Positions 22,939 to 32,076 are shown, counted from the first letter of the stretch. The stretch: 36,286 bases of DNA from Polaromonas sp. UBA5171 (GCA_002413395.1 DHWX01000036.1:1-36286), one strand, 5' to 3'. Numbers and translations: made by a program. The notes: a model not told the origin generated them from the sequence alone.

Positions 22939-24090
22939 ATGAGACAGAAACTTTTCACAACTTCACTCCTCGCGTGTGCGCTCGCCGCCGCTTTCAACGC
23001 CAACGCCGCCGATATCAAGCTCGGTGTTGCCGAAGCCCTGTCTGGCGGTGCCGCGCAGTATGGCATCTCCATCCGCAATGGCTTCCAGCTCGCCGCCGAT
23101 GAGATCAACGCGGCTGGCGGCATCAACGGCGACAAGCTGCAACTGGTGATTGAAGACGAACAGGGAAAAAAAGAAGAGGCCATCAACGTCTTCAAGAAAC
23201 TGATTTTTCAGGACAAGGTGCTGATGGTGTTCGGCCCCACGCTGTCGAACTCGGCGCAGGCCGCCGACCCAATCGCACAAGCTGCCAAGATCGTGGCCTT
23301 TGGCACCTCGAATACAGCGGACGGCATCACCTCTATTGGCGATCATGTGTTCCGCAACTCGGTGACCGAAGCCGACGTACTGCCAGAAACCATCAAGATG
23401 GCGGTCAAAAAATCCGGGATCAAGAAAGTGGCCGTCATGTATGGCAATGATGACGTGTTCACCAAGAGTGGTTACGACAACTTCAAGAAAGCGCTGGAAG
23501 ACCTGAAAATTCCCGTCACGACAACGGAAACGTTCGCCAAAGGCGACGTCGATTTCAAGGCCCAACTGACCAAAATCAAGGCCGGCAACCCTGACGCCAT
23601 CGTGCTGTCGGCATTGCTGGCTGAAGGTGCGCCCATCATGGTGCAGGCCCGACAGATCGGCCTGAACGTGCCGTTCATCGGGGGCAACGGCATGAACTCG
23701 GTCAAGGTTTTCGATCTGGCCAGAGACAAGTCGGATGGCTTGTACGTGGGTAGCCCCTGGTCTGCCAGCAACGCCAGCACTGAAAACAGCAAGTTCATCA
23801 AGGCTTACAACAACAAGTACAAGGCTGCACCCGACCAATTCGCGGCTCAGTCTTACGACGCGCTGTACATCACGGTCCAAGCACTCAAGCAAGTCAAGTT
23901 CAGCGGCAACCTGACAACTGACCGCAGCGCGGTGCGTGATGCACTGCCTAACGTGAAGTGGACCGGTGCGACCGGCGCATTCCAGTTCCGCCGCGCCAAC
24001 GACCGCGCTGGCAAGCCAGCCGGCTATGACGCGCAGCAAACTCCGATTGTCAGCGTGACCAAGGGTGGCCAATTCGTTATTGAAAAATAG
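22939..24090 (+). CDS. Branched-chain amino acid ABC transporter substrate-binding protein (LivK family)
   Basis: A 383-residue periplasmic binding protein of the LivJ/LivK fold. The signal peptide (MRQKLFTTSLLACALAAAFN, cleaved after NANA) leads into the mature ADIKLGVAEALSGGAAQYGI. Further landmarks: NGFQLAADEINAAGGINGDK, VFGPTLSNSAQAADPIAQAA, VAVMYGNDDVFTKSGYDNFK, and APDQFAAQSYDALYITVQAL. The ATG at 22939 has AAAGGA upstream. The ligand could be branched-chain amino acids, an amide or an aromatic acid; these proteins are not predictable from sequence at this level. First gene of the transporter operon, separated from livH by a hairpin. Confidence 0.93.
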   Translation: MRQKLFTTSLLACALAAAFNANAADIKLGVAEALSGGAAQYGISIRNGFQLAADEINAAGGINGDKLQLVIEDEQGKKEEAINVFKKLIFQDKVLMVFGPTLSNSAQAADPIAQAAKIVAFGTSNTADGITSIGDHVFRNSVTEADVLPETIKMAVKKSGIKKVAVMYGNDDVFTKSGYDNFKKALEDLKIPVTTTETFAKGDVDFKAQLTKIKAGNPDAIVLSALLAEGAPIMVQARQIGLNVPFIGGNGMNSVKVFDLARDKSDGLYVGSPWSASNASTENSKFIKAYNNKYKAAPDQFAAQSYDALYITVQALKQVKFSGNLTTDRSAVRDALPNVKWTGATGAFQFRRANDRAGKPAGYDAQQTPIVSVTKGGQFVIEK

Positions 24091-24105
24091 GCCCCTTAGC
24101 CAGTG

Positions 24106-24149
24106 AGACGGTGCGGCTTCCTGCACCCGGTTTTTGCACCGTCTTTATT
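24106..24149 (+). terminator. Hairpin between livK and livH (partial terminator or attenuator)
   Basis: A 9-base stem AGACGGTGC (24106-24114) pairs with GCACCGTCT (24136-24144) and is followed by TTATT. The 21-base loop contains a second copy of GCACC (24123-24127), able to pair with the same left arm in a smaller competing hairpin. It begins 16 bases after the livK stop. Such hairpins commonly leave the binding-protein gene more highly expressed than the membrane genes. Confidence 0.6.
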
Positions 24150-24190
24150 CGTCCCCGCGCATCATTGCGCTTTATTTGAGACTCCCCATC

Positions 24191-25072
24191 GTGCTGGAAC
24201 AGCAACTTGTCAATGCCTTGTCGCTCGGGTGCGTCTACGCCCTGTTTGCCTTGGGCTTCACCCTCGTTTTTGGCGTTCTGGGTGTCATCAATCTGTCCCA
24301 CGGCGCGATCTTCATGGTCGGCGCCTACGCAGCGGAGCAGGCCGTGGCGCGGTTCGCTTTTCCGCTCTGGGGCGCATTGTTATTCGCCTTCCTGTTTTGC
24401 GGCGCAATCGGGCTGTTGATCGATTTTCTTGTGCTGCGGCCGCTGCGCGCGCGCAATGTCCCACATTTGATTCCGATGATCGCCACGATAGGCGTGGCCA
24501 TTATCCTCAACAACGGTGTCCAGGGCATCTTTGGTGCCCAGAACCTGCGTTTTCCATCGGGGCTGGTGTCGGAGGACACCCTGAGCCTGGGCGGCCTAAG
24601 CCTTACGGCGCTTGAACTTGGCATCATTTTGCTGTCTTTCGTGCTGATGGCCGTGCTGCTCTTGGTCCTCAAGAAGACCCAGCTCGGCCGCGCGCTACGC
24701 GCCATTGCCGAATCGCCCAAGGCGGCCTACCTGCTGGGCATCAACGTCGAAGGACTGTTCTACCTCACCTCCTTTACCGCGGCCGGGTTGGGCGGTGTGG
24801 CCGGCGTGCTGATCGGCCTGTATTCCAACGCACTTTTCCCGCTGATGGGCCAGCCCATGTTGCACAAGGGCATTGCAGTCATCATCCTGGGGGGCATGGG
24901 GGACATCCGTGGCGCGCTGATGGGTGGCCTGTTCCTGGGTTTTGCCGAGGTTCTGTCGGTGGCCTATATCGGCTCCAGCATGCGCGACGCGGTGGCCTTT
25001 GGCCTGCTTTTCCTGATCCTGCTGGTGCGGCCCAAGGGGCTTTTCGGTACCCTGCAAGAACGCAAGGTTTGA
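24191..25072 (+). CDS. livH: Branched-chain amino acid ABC transporter permease LivH
   Basis: A 293-residue inner-membrane permease of the LivH/LivM family with about eight hydrophobic segments, beginning LEQQLVNALSLGCVYALFAL. The loop LRAIAESPKAAYLLGINVEG contacts the ABC subunits, and GMGDIRGALMGGLFLGFAEV is a further family signature. The GTG at 24191 is taken as start because it fits the LivH N-terminus; a TTG 19 codons upstream would put the start inside the hairpin's 3' side. The stop lies directly before the livM start. Confidence 0.93.
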   Translation: MLEQQLVNALSLGCVYALFALGFTLVFGVLGVINLSHGAIFMVGAYAAEQAVARFAFPLWGALLFAFLFCGAIGLLIDFLVLRPLRARNVPHLIPMIATIGVAIILNNGVQGIFGAQNLRFPSGLVSEDTLSLGGLSLTALELGIILLSFVLMAVLLLVLKKTQLGRALRAIAESPKAAYLLGINVEGLFYLTSFTAAGLGGVAGVLIGLYSNALFPLMGQPMLHKGIAVIILGGMGDIRGALMGGLFLGFAEVLSVAYIGSSMRDAVAFGLLFLILLVRPKGLFGTLQERKV

Positions 25073-25075
25073 GTG

Positions 25076-25939
25076 ATGGACTGGTTCAATAACTTTTGGT
25101 CGATTTACAGCAACCTGGTGCTTACGCTGGGCACCAACGCCTTGCTGGCCCTCTCCATCTACCTGACCCTCTCGTGCGGCATGCTGGCCCTCGCCAATGC
25201 GGCTTTCATGGGCATCGGGGCCTACACCTCGGCCCTGCTGACGATGAACTACGGTCTGCCGTTTCCGCTGGCGCTGGCTGCTGGCATGGTCGCCCCGGCG
25301 ATCATGGCCTTCTTGATCGGCAAGCCCACCTTGCGGCTTTCGGGTGTGTATCTGGCCATGGCGACCCTCGCCTTTGGCGAGGTGGTGCGCATTGCCCTGC
25401 TCAACGCCGAATCCATCACGGGTGGCGCACTGGGGCTCAATGGCATCCCGCAATCGACTCAGTGGTGGCATGTGGCGCTGGCCTTGGTCCTCACGCTGGC
25501 GCTGCTTTGGCGCCTGCGTCGCTCCAACGTTGGGCGCGCCTTCGAATCGATCAAGGAAGACGAGACCGCAGCGGGCCTGATGGGCATCGATGTGGCGGCC
25601 CACAAGATGCTGGCATTTGTGCTGGGCGCGGCCATTGCAGGTTTGGCCGGCACGCTCAATGCCCACCTGACCTTTTTCATCGGCCCCAGCGAATACGGCT
25701 TTGACCGCGCGGTGGATATCCTCACCATGGCCATCCTCGGTGGCATCGGCCACCTGACCGGCCCGGTGATCGGTGCCGTGATCCTCACGCTGTTGCCGGA
25801 AATGCTGCGCTCGCTCAAGGATTTCCGGCTGGTTTTCAACGGCTTCATTCTGGTGCTGATCGTCCTGTTCCTGCCCAAGGGAATCTGGGATCCAGGCCGT
25901 TTTCGCCAGTGGTTTGGACGTAGGGGGAGCCGGAAATGA
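25076..25939 (+). CDS. livM: Branched-chain amino acid ABC transporter permease LivM
   Basis: A 287-residue permease partner of LivH with a similar set of hydrophobic helices. Landmarks: SCGMLALANAAFMGIGAYTS, GKPTLRLSGVYLAMATLAFG and FESIKEDETAAGLMGIDVAA (the coupling loop), and GGIGHLTGPVIGAVILTLLP. The ATG at 25076 comes 4 bases after the livH stop; a GTG one codon earlier is possible. The stop overlaps the livG ATG as ATGA, which suggests coupled translation. Confidence 0.94.
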   Translation: MDWFNNFWSIYSNLVLTLGTNALLALSIYLTLSCGMLALANAAFMGIGAYTSALLTMNYGLPFPLALAAGMVAPAIMAFLIGKPTLRLSGVYLAMATLAFGEVVRIALLNAESITGGALGLNGIPQSTQWWHVALALVLTLALLWRLRRSNVGRAFESIKEDETAAGLMGIDVAAHKMLAFVLGAAIAGLAGTLNAHLTFFIGPSEYGFDRAVDILTMAILGGIGHLTGPVIGAVILTLLPEMLRSLKDFRLVFNGFILVLIVLFLPKGIWDPGRFRQWFGRRGSRK

Positions 25940-26736
25940 GCACCTCACTGCGACTGACCTCGCTCTCGCGCCACTTCGGCGGCCTCAAGGTCCTGCAAGA
26001 CGTGAATCTTGAGATTCCGCAGAGCGGCATCTTTGGCCTGATTGGTCCCAACGGGGCCGGCAAAACGACCGTCTTCAACCTGATCACCGGCCTGCTGCCC
26101 CCCACCAGCGGGCGCATTGAGTTCAATGGCCATAATTTGGCCGGCCGCAAACCGCACGACATCACGCGCCTGGGCATTGCCCGCACCTTTCAGAACATCC
26201 GCATCTTCAAGGACATGTCGCTGCGGGAGAACGTGATGGTCGGCATGCACGCGCAGCTGAAGTATGGGTCGCTTGGCCTGCTGACAAGTTCCAGGCTGTT
26301 CCGCAGCGAGGAACGCCGGGCCCGCGAGCGAGCAAATGAACTGCTGTCGTGGGTCAAACTGGACAACAAGGCGGCCGACAAAGCCGACAACCTTTCTTAC
26401 GGCGAGCAGCGCAAGCTGGAACTGGCGCGTGCCCTGGCGACGAATCCCAAACTGCTGCTGCTCGACGAGCCGGTAGCCGGCATGAACAGCAGCGAAAAAG
26501 TCGAATTGATGCACCAAATCCGCAACATCAGCGAGCGCGGCTACACGATTTTCATGATTGAACACGATATGCGTTTTGTGATGGGTTTATGCGGGGATAT
26601 CGCCGTCCTGAATTTTGGGCGCATTATTGCGCGCGGCAGTCCCGACACCATCCGCAATGACCCGCAGGTGATCGAGGCCTACCTTGGCCGGGAAGATGAT
26701 GAAGTGAACCTTGACGCAATGGAAGATGCAGCATGA
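25936..26736 (+). CDS. livG: Branched-chain amino acid ABC transporter ATP-binding protein LivG
   Basis: A 266-residue ABC ATPase driving the LivHM channel. It contains the Walker A motif GPNGAGKTT, the Q-loop area TFQNIRIFKD, the signature LSYGEQRKLELARAL, Walker B LLLLDEPVAGM and the H-loop EHDMRFVM. The LivG-specific insert between Q-loop and signature (QLKYGSLGLLTSSRLFRSEE) is present, which separates it from LivF. Its start overlaps livM and its stop overlaps livF, both as ATGA. Confidence 0.95.
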   Translation: MSTSLRLTSLSRHFGGLKVLQDVNLEIPQSGIFGLIGPNGAGKTTVFNLITGLLPPTSGRIEFNGHNLAGRKPHDITRLGIARTFQNIRIFKDMSLRENVMVGMHAQLKYGSLGLLTSSRLFRSEERRARERANELLSWVKLDNKAADKADNLSYGEQRKLELARALATNPKLLLLDEPVAGMNSSEKVELMHQIRNISERGYTIFMIEHDMRFVMGLCGDIAVLNFGRIIARGSPDTIRNDPQVIEAYLGREDDEVNLDAMEDAA

Positions 26737-27449
26737 ACGCGCCACTGCTGCAGGTCAGCGGCCTGAAAGTCGCCTACGGTCATGTTGAAGCCGTCAAGGG
26801 CATCGACCTGGAATTGCACGAAGGCCAGATCACCACGCTGGTTGGCGCCAACGGTGCCGGTAAATCGACCACCTTACTGGCGCTTTCGGGCCTAGTCAAA
26901 AAATCCGCGGGACATGTCATGTTCGATGGCAAGGACCTGACCCGGATGGCGCCACACAAGATCGTTTCAAGCGGCGTCGTGCAGGTCGCTGAAGGCCGTG
27001 CTACGCTGACCACCCTGACGGTGCAGGAGAACCTGGAGCTCGGCGCTTACACCCGCCGTGACCGTCACAGCCGGGTTCATGAACTGGACTATGTCTTCAA
27101 CCTGTTTCCGGTCCTCAAGGAGCGCGCCAATGGCCTGGCGGGCAATCTTTCGGGGGGGGAACAACAGATGCTGGCTATAGGCCGTGCGCTAATGGCCAAG
27201 CCCCGCGTGCTGTTGCTTGACGAACCTTCAATGGGCTTGGCACCGATCATCGTGCAAGACATCTTTCGCACCCTGCGCGACATCAATAGGGCCGGCTTGA
27301 CCATTTTTCTGGTCGAACAAAACGTGCGCCAGGCCTTGAAAATAGCCGACCGCGCATACGTGCTTGAGACCGGATGTATTGTTCTTGGTGGAACCGGTCG
27401 CGAATTGCTCGTCAATCCCAAGGTACAGGAAGCGTATCTCGGCAGCTGA
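26733..27449 (+). CDS. livF: Branched-chain amino acid ABC transporter ATP-binding protein LivF
   Basis: A 238-residue ABC ATPase, partner of LivG. It has Walker A GANGAGKSTT, VQVAEGRATLTTLTVQENLE (the LivF Q-loop region), signature LSGGEQQMLAIGRAL, Walker B VLLLDEPSMGL and H-loop VEQNVRQAL. It closes the livHMGF run; the convergent dxs follows after only 26 bases, with no clear terminator in that gap. Confidence 0.95.
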   Translation: MNAPLLQVSGLKVAYGHVEAVKGIDLELHEGQITTLVGANGAGKSTTLLALSGLVKKSAGHVMFDGKDLTRMAPHKIVSSGVVQVAEGRATLTTLTVQENLELGAYTRRDRHSRVHELDYVFNLFPVLKERANGLAGNLSGGEQQMLAIGRALMAKPRVLLLDEPSMGLAPIIVQDIFRTLRDINRAGLTIFLVEQNVRQALKIADRAYVLETGCIVLGGTGRELLVNPKVQEAYLGS

Positions 27450-27475
27450 CAGGCGGCGGCAGGCGTGGCGCCGCG

Positions 27476-29380
27476 TCAGGCCACGGCTTTAAGCACTGAA
27501 CGCCCAGGCTCCAGCAGCGTCGCAAACCGCTCGGTCACAGAAGCTTGAATACCGGACGCATCCAGACCCTGCAGGGCCAGCAACTTGACCGGGTCGCCAT
27601 GCTCGATAAAGACGTCTGGCAAGCCAAGCTGCAGCAACGGCTTGAGCACGCCCGCAGCCTGCAAAGCTTCGCTGACGGCACTGCCGGCACCCCCCATGAT
27701 GCACCCCTCTTCGACCGACACCAGCGCATCATGGCTCGTGGCCACCTTGAGCAGCAACTCAATATCGAGCGGTTTGGCCCAGCGCATGTTGACGACCGTG
27801 GCCCCAAGTTTTTCAGCGGCTTGCAGCGCGGGATACAGCAAGGTGCCGAACGCCAATATGGCAATGCCCGTTCCCTGGCGGCGAATCTCGCCTTTACCAA
27901 ACGGCAGCGACTGCAGACCGGCCTCGGGCTCGACCCCGGCACCGGCACCACGCGGGTACCGCACCGCCACCGGGTGGTTCTGCTCAAAGGCGCAAGTGAG
28001 CAGCTTGCGGCATTCATTCTCGTCGGCCGGACAGGCCAGACTCATGTTCGGGATGCAGCGCAGGTAGGCAATGTCGTAGGCCCCCGCATGGGTGGCACCA
28101 TCAGCGCCAACCAGCCCGGCGCGGTCCAGCGCGAACACCACCGGCAGATTTTGCAGCGCCACATCGTGAATCAGCTGGTCATAACCACGCTGCAAAAAGG
28201 TCGAGTAAATCGCGACCACCGGTTTAAGCCCCTCGCAGGCCATACCCGCGGCAAATGTGACCGCATGCTGCTCGGCAATGCCAACGTCGTGATAACGCTC
28301 GGGAAAGCGCTGATGAAACTCCACCATGCCCGAACCCTCACGCATGGCGGGCGTGATGCCCACCAGGCGGCTGTCCTGCTCGGCCATGTCGCAGAGCCAG
28401 CGTCCGAAGACCTGGGTGAAAGTCTGTTTGGCATGCGCGCTGGATTTCTGCAAGCCAGTGGCGGGATCAAACTTGCCGGGGCCGTGATAGGCAATCGGGT
28501 CGGCTTCGGCCAGTTTGTACCCCTGACCCTTTTTGGTGACCACATGCAGGAACTGCGGCCCTGCGTTGTTGGACATCAGGTGTTTGATGTTTTCCAGCGT
28601 GGGAACCAGCGACTCCAGATCGTGCCCGTCAATCGGACCGATGTAGTTGAAACCGAAGTTTTCAAACAACGTGGCCGGCAGCACCATGCCCTTGGCGTGA
28701 GCCTCCAGGCGTTTGGCCAATTCCAGCAGCGGCGGTGCAACGCTGAGCACCTGCTTGCCCACATTTCTGGCTGACGCATAAAAGCGCCCGCTCATCAACT
28801 GGGCCAGGTAGCGATTGAGCGCGCCCACCGGCGGGCTGATGCTCATGTCGTTGTCGTTGAGCACCACCAGCAGCTTGCAATGGTCATGAACCCCGGCGTT
28901 ATTCAGGGCCTCAAATGCCATGCCGGCGCTCATGGCACCGTCACCAATAATGGCGACGGCATGACGGTTTTCGCCCTTCTGCTGAGCAGCCAGCGCCATG
29001 CCCAGCGCAGCCGAAATCGACGTCGACGAATGGGCCGTACCAAAGGTGTCGTATTCGCTTTCGTCGCGGCGCGGAAAACCCGAGAGCCCGCCGAATTGCC
29101 GCAGGGTGCTCATGCGCTCGCGCCGACCCGTGAGGATTTTGTGCGGGTAGGTCTGGTGGCCCACGTCCCACACCAGCCGGTCATCGGGCGTGTTGAAAAC
29201 ATAGTGCAAAGCCACTGTCAACTCAACCGTGCCGAGGTTGGAGCTCAAATGCCCGCCAGTTTTGGAAACACTGTCAAGCACGTAGGCTCGCAGCTCGTCG
29301 GCCAGCGCCTTGAGCTGGGTGCGGGGCAGCCGCCGCAGATCAGCGGGGCTGTTGATGGTTTCAAGCAATGGGGTCATCAT
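27476..29380 (-). CDS. dxs: 1-deoxy-D-xylulose-5-phosphate synthase
   Basis: A 634-residue thiamine-diphosphate enzyme that condenses pyruvate and glyceraldehyde-3-phosphate, the entry step of the MEP isoprenoid pathway. Seen: GHQTYPHKILTGRR, the TPP/metal motif GDGAMSAGMAFEALNNAG with NDNDMSISPPVGALN, the transketolase-like AGMACEGLKPVVAIYSTFLQ and DRAGLVGADGATHAG. The C-terminal domain begins near residue 495. Length is standard for Dxs. Two adjacent ATG codons (29380, 29377) could start it. It lies 30 bases downstream of ispA in an ispA-dxs order on this strand. Confidence 0.97.
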   Translation of the reverse strand: MMTPLLETINSPADLRRLPRTQLKALADELRAYVLDSVSKTGGHLSSNLGTVELTVALHYVFNTPDDRLVWDVGHQTYPHKILTGRRERMSTLRQFGGLSGFPRRDESEYDTFGTAHSSTSISAALGMALAAQQKGENRHAVAIIGDGAMSAGMAFEALNNAGVHDHCKLLVVLNDNDMSISPPVGALNRYLAQLMSGRFYASARNVGKQVLSVAPPLLELAKRLEAHAKGMVLPATLFENFGFNYIGPIDGHDLESLVPTLENIKHLMSNNAGPQFLHVVTKKGQGYKLAEADPIAYHGPGKFDPATGLQKSSAHAKQTFTQVFGRWLCDMAEQDSRLVGITPAMREGSGMVEFHQRFPERYHDVGIAEQHAVTFAAGMACEGLKPVVAIYSTFLQRGYDQLIHDVALQNLPVVFALDRAGLVGADGATHAGAYDIAYLRCIPNMSLACPADENECRKLLTCAFEQNHPVAVRYPRGAGAGVEPEAGLQSLPFGKGEIRRQGTGIAILAFGTLLYPALQAAEKLGATVVNMRWAKPLDIELLLKVATSHDALVSVEEGCIMGGAGSAVSEALQAAGVLKPLLQLGLPDVFIEHGDPVKLLALQGLDASGIQASVTERFATLLEPGRSVLKAVA

Positions 29381-29410
29381 GGGATATTAAGCAGGGCGAG
29401 GTACAGTTTC

Positions 29411-30331
29411 CTAGTGCGCGCGATTGACCAGCATGTCAGCAAGCGCATGCAATGCATGGGTGTTCTCAAGCCCACTGTCCTTCAGACTGGCCTGGGCCTG
29501 GACACGAAGTTGCTGCGCATATTCTCTGGAGGCTTGCAGCCCCAGCAGGGACACAAAGGTGGGCTTGTCCTGCGCGGCGTCCTTGCCGGCAGTTTTCCCG
29601 AGCGTGGCGGAGTCGGCCGTCACGTCCAGAATGTCATCCACCACCTGAAACGCCAGGCCCACAGCGGCACCGTAATCTCGCAGTGCATCTCGCGCAGCCG
29701 ACGAGCTGCTACCGCAGGCCGCTCCCATCATCACGCTGGCCTGTAGCAGCGCGCCTGTTTTGAGGCGATGCATTTCATGCAACTGCGCGAACGTCAAAGG
29801 CCTTCCAACGCTGGCCAGGTCTATCGCCTGACCGCCCGCCATGCCCTGAAAGCCCGCCGCCCTGGCCAGCATGCGGCACAGGCGCGCCTGCATTGCGGCA
29901 TCCACCGAGCCGTCATCAGGCGTGAGAAATTCAAAAGCCAGTGCCTGCAAGGCGTCGCCAGCCAACAGCGCCTGGGCCTGCCCAAACTTGACATGCACCG
30001 TGGGCTTGCCGCGCCGCAGCACATCGTTGTCCATGCAGGGCAGGTCGTCATGCACCAGCGAATAGGCATGAATCAGTTCCACCGCGCAGGCCGAGCGCAG
30101 CGCGGCATGGGCATTGCCGTTGACGGCTTCGCTGGCCGCCATGACCAGCAACGGGCGCAGGCGCTTGCCGCCGTCGAGCACGGCGTAACGCATGGCCTCT
30201 CCCAAATCGGCCGGTGCGGGTGCGACAGTCGGACAGGCAACCCAGCCGGTCAAGGCCTGCTCGACCGCGGCAAGCTGCAGCGCGCTCCAGGCACTCAGTG
30301 TAAATATGGGCAGTTTTTCACGGACGTTCAA
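29411..30331 (-). CDS. ispA: Polyprenyl synthetase, farnesyl-diphosphate synthase type
   Basis: A 306-residue trans-isoprenyl diphosphate synthase that adds IPP to DMAPP and GPP to make farnesyl diphosphate. The first aspartate-rich motif is DDLPCMD (95-101) and the second is VVDDILD; GGKRLRPLL and FQGMAGGQAIDL are also typical. No ATG lies near the conserved N-terminus. The start is a TTG at 30331 with AGGGA upstream, and the first residues MNVREKLPIF precede the normal sequence. Its neighbours xseB (54 bases upstream) and dxs make the common xseB-ispA-dxs operon. Confidence 0.94.
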   Translation of the reverse strand: MNVREKLPIFTLSAWSALQLAAVEQALTGWVACPTVAPAPADLGEAMRYAVLDGGKRLRPLLVMAASEAVNGNAHAALRSACAVELIHAYSLVHDDLPCMDNDVLRRGKPTVHVKFGQAQALLAGDALQALAFEFLTPDDGSVDAAMQARLCRMLARAAGFQGMAGGQAIDLASVGRPLTFAQLHEMHRLKTGALLQASVMMGAACGSSSSAARDALRDYGAAVGLAFQVVDDILDVTADSATLGKTAGKDAAQDKPTFVSLLGLQASREYAQQLRVQAQASLKDSGLENTHALHALADMLVNRAH

Positions 30332-30385
30332 TGGTGGGTCCCTGGTATCTTGCGTTCACTATGACGCGCTTGCCTGTCTGGAAAA

Positions 30386-30658
30386 TTACTCTTGCACCCA
30401 AGGCTTGAGTTCGGTGCCTTCCAGCACCTTGATCTGGTTTTCCACGGCTTCGAGCTTTTCCCTGCAAAACGTGAGCAACTGTGCGCCGCGCTGGTAGCCC
30501 ATGAGCAACCGGTCCAGCGGCAACTGTCCTGACTCCAGACTGGCAACCAGCGCTTCAAGCTCCTGCAACGCGACCTCGTAGCTGGCAGGCACTGCCGCAG
30601 GCGATGCGGAACTGGCTGTGGCGCCGGAGGAAACAGATGAAGGAGAGCTTTTGGCCAT
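30386..30658 (-). CDS. xseB: Exodeoxyribonuclease VII small subunit
   Basis: A 90-residue small subunit of the ssDNA exonuclease XseAB. A Ser/Ala-rich tail (about 25 residues) precedes the conserved helical core YEVALQELEALVASLESGQL, LPLDRLLMGYQRGAQLL and CREKLEAVENQIKVLEG. First gene of the xseB-ispA-dxs unit. Its promoter must lie in the roughly 300-base gap shared with the divergent Rieske gene. Confidence 0.94.
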   Translation of the reverse strand: MAKSSPSSVSSGATASSASPAAVPASYEVALQELEALVASLESGQLPLDRLLMGYQRGAQLLTFCREKLEAVENQIKVLEGTELKPWVQE

Positions 30659-30957
30659 GGTATTAGGTGGAAGGGGGTGATTTTAGGCTGTTGCAGGGAA
30701 TATTGGGCCTGGATGTCCCGGCCTCAAGCCCACAATCCCATTATTGGTTGGCACGACGCAAAGACCTCGCGAGACACCCCGCACGGGTAGAATTGACGGG
30801 AGTTCGCTATGACAGTCTCCAGGCACGGCGACAGGCTGACCTGCATTGTGAACCCTGGCGGGTTTGTTTTTCAGCCTGAAGCTGTCGTTCAGCCCCCTTT
30901 CACCTGGCTTTTCACCCGCCTCCAAAGTATCCGCGGCGGCCTTTTCACCGAAATTGC
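30659..30957. other. 299-base divergent intergenic region, xseB / Rieske gene
   Basis: It must hold promoters for both flanking genes. I see no strong -35/-10 pair and no hairpin with a T-run. A frame from 30809 enters the Rieske gene in another register and is rejected as a gene. Confidence 0.5.
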
Positions 30958-32076
30958 ATGTCTGAACCCAGCCTTCGACTGTTGCAGGCCACCAGCCAGC
31001 TTCCAATCTCCAGCTATTTTGATGCGGGCTTGTACCAGCGGGAGCAGCAAAGGCTGTTTGCGCGCGGGCCGCGTTACCTTGGTCACGAACTGGCGGTGCC
31101 CAATCTGGGCGACTTTTATGCTCTGCCCCACGAAGGCGAAGGCCGCGCGCTGGTGCGCAATGCCACCGGCATTGAGCTGATCTCCAATGTCTGCCGCCAT
31201 CGCCAGTCCACCATGTTGCAGGGCCGCGGCAACACCGGCGACCGCATCGTCTGTCCGCTGCACCGCTGGACTTACAACACTGCGGGCGAACTGGTCGGCG
31301 CACCCCACTTTGAGGTGGACCCCTGTCTTAACCTGAGCCGCTACCAAACCACAATCTGGAATGGACTGGTGTTTGAGGACAACGGCCGCGACATTGCTGC
31401 CGAAATTGCGGCACTGGGGCCGCTGACCGACCTCGATTTTTCAGGCTACCAGCTTAACCAGGTGCACCTGCACGAATGCAACTACAACTGGAAAACCTTC
31501 ATCGAGGTGTATCTGGAGGACTACCATGTCGGGCCTTTTCACCCTGGACTGGGTGCTTTTGTCACCACTCACGACCTGCGCTGGGACATGAGCCCGCACT
31601 GCTCGGTGCAAACCGTTGGCGTATCCGACAAGCTGGGCAAACCCGGTACCGACACTTATAAAAAATGGCACGATGTGGTGTTGCAGTACCAGCGCGGTGA
31701 AACCCCAAAATACGGCGCTATCTGGCTCACTTACTACCCGCAAGTGATGGTGGAGTGGTATCCGCAGACGCTGGTGGTCAGCACCCTGCACCCGCAGGGA
31801 CCTGACAAAACGCTCAACGTGGTGGAATTTTTTTACCCCGAGGAAATCTGCGCCTTCGAGCCCGGATTCATGCAGGCGCAACAGGCCGCCTACATGGAAA
31901 CCTGCGTCGAAGACGATGAACTCGCACTGCGCATGGATGCCGGGCGACGGGCGCTGATGCAGCGCGGCGACAACGAGTTCGGCCCCTACCAGAGCCCCAT
32001 GGAAGACGGCATGCAGCACTTTCACGAGTGGTACCGCCGCGAAATGGGCGCCAGCAAAACCACGCAGATGATTTGA
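30958..32076 (+). CDS. Rieske-type aromatic-ring-hydroxylating dioxygenase, alpha subunit
   Basis: A 372-residue Rieske non-haem iron oxygenase. The Rieske [2Fe-2S] ligands are C79-x-H81 (CRH) and C99-x2-H102 (CPLH). The catalytic domain starts near 165 and has the mononuclear iron ligands H190 and H195 within EDYHVGPFHPGL; the third, acidic ligand is probably in ETCVEDDELAL near residue 320. The substrate is unknown. No ferredoxin or reductase gene is next to it, so electrons must come from elsewhere. The start at 30958 has no visible ribosome binding site. The downstream EamA gene follows after 94 bases. Confidence 0.88.
   Translation: MSEPSLRLLQATSQLPISSYFDAGLYQREQQRLFARGPRYLGHELAVPNLGDFYALPHEGEGRALVRNATGIELISNVCRHRQSTMLQGRGNTGDRIVCPLHRWTYNTAGELVGAPHFEVDPCLNLSRYQTTIWNGLVFEDNGRDIAAEIAALGPLTDLDFSGYQLNQVHLHECNYNWKTFIEVYLEDYHVGPFHPGLGAFVTTHDLRWDMSPHCSVQTVGVSDKLGKPGTDTYKKWHDVVLQYQRGETPKYGAIWLTYYPQVMVEWYPQTLVVSTLHPQGPDKTLNVVEFFYPEEICAFEPGFMQAQQAAYMETCVEDDELALRMDAGRRALMQRGDNEFGPYQSPMEDGMQHFHEWYRREMGASKTTQMI

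Noticed and set aside
22963..24126. Open frame antisense to livK
   Set aside because: Mirror of livK codon structure; no start signal or domain.
24695..25948. A 417-codon open frame on the minus strand across livH and livM
   Set aside because: Same shadow effect; its product is a run of charged, His/Gln-rich sequence, and both livH and livM are clear on the other strand.
27545..28774. A 409-codon plus-strand frame inside dxs
   Set aside because: Antisense shadow of the Dxs coding sequence without any family features.
30809..31180. Open frame overlapping the start of the Rieske gene
   Set aside because: Runs through the Rieske coding sequence in another frame and lacks any recognisable domain.
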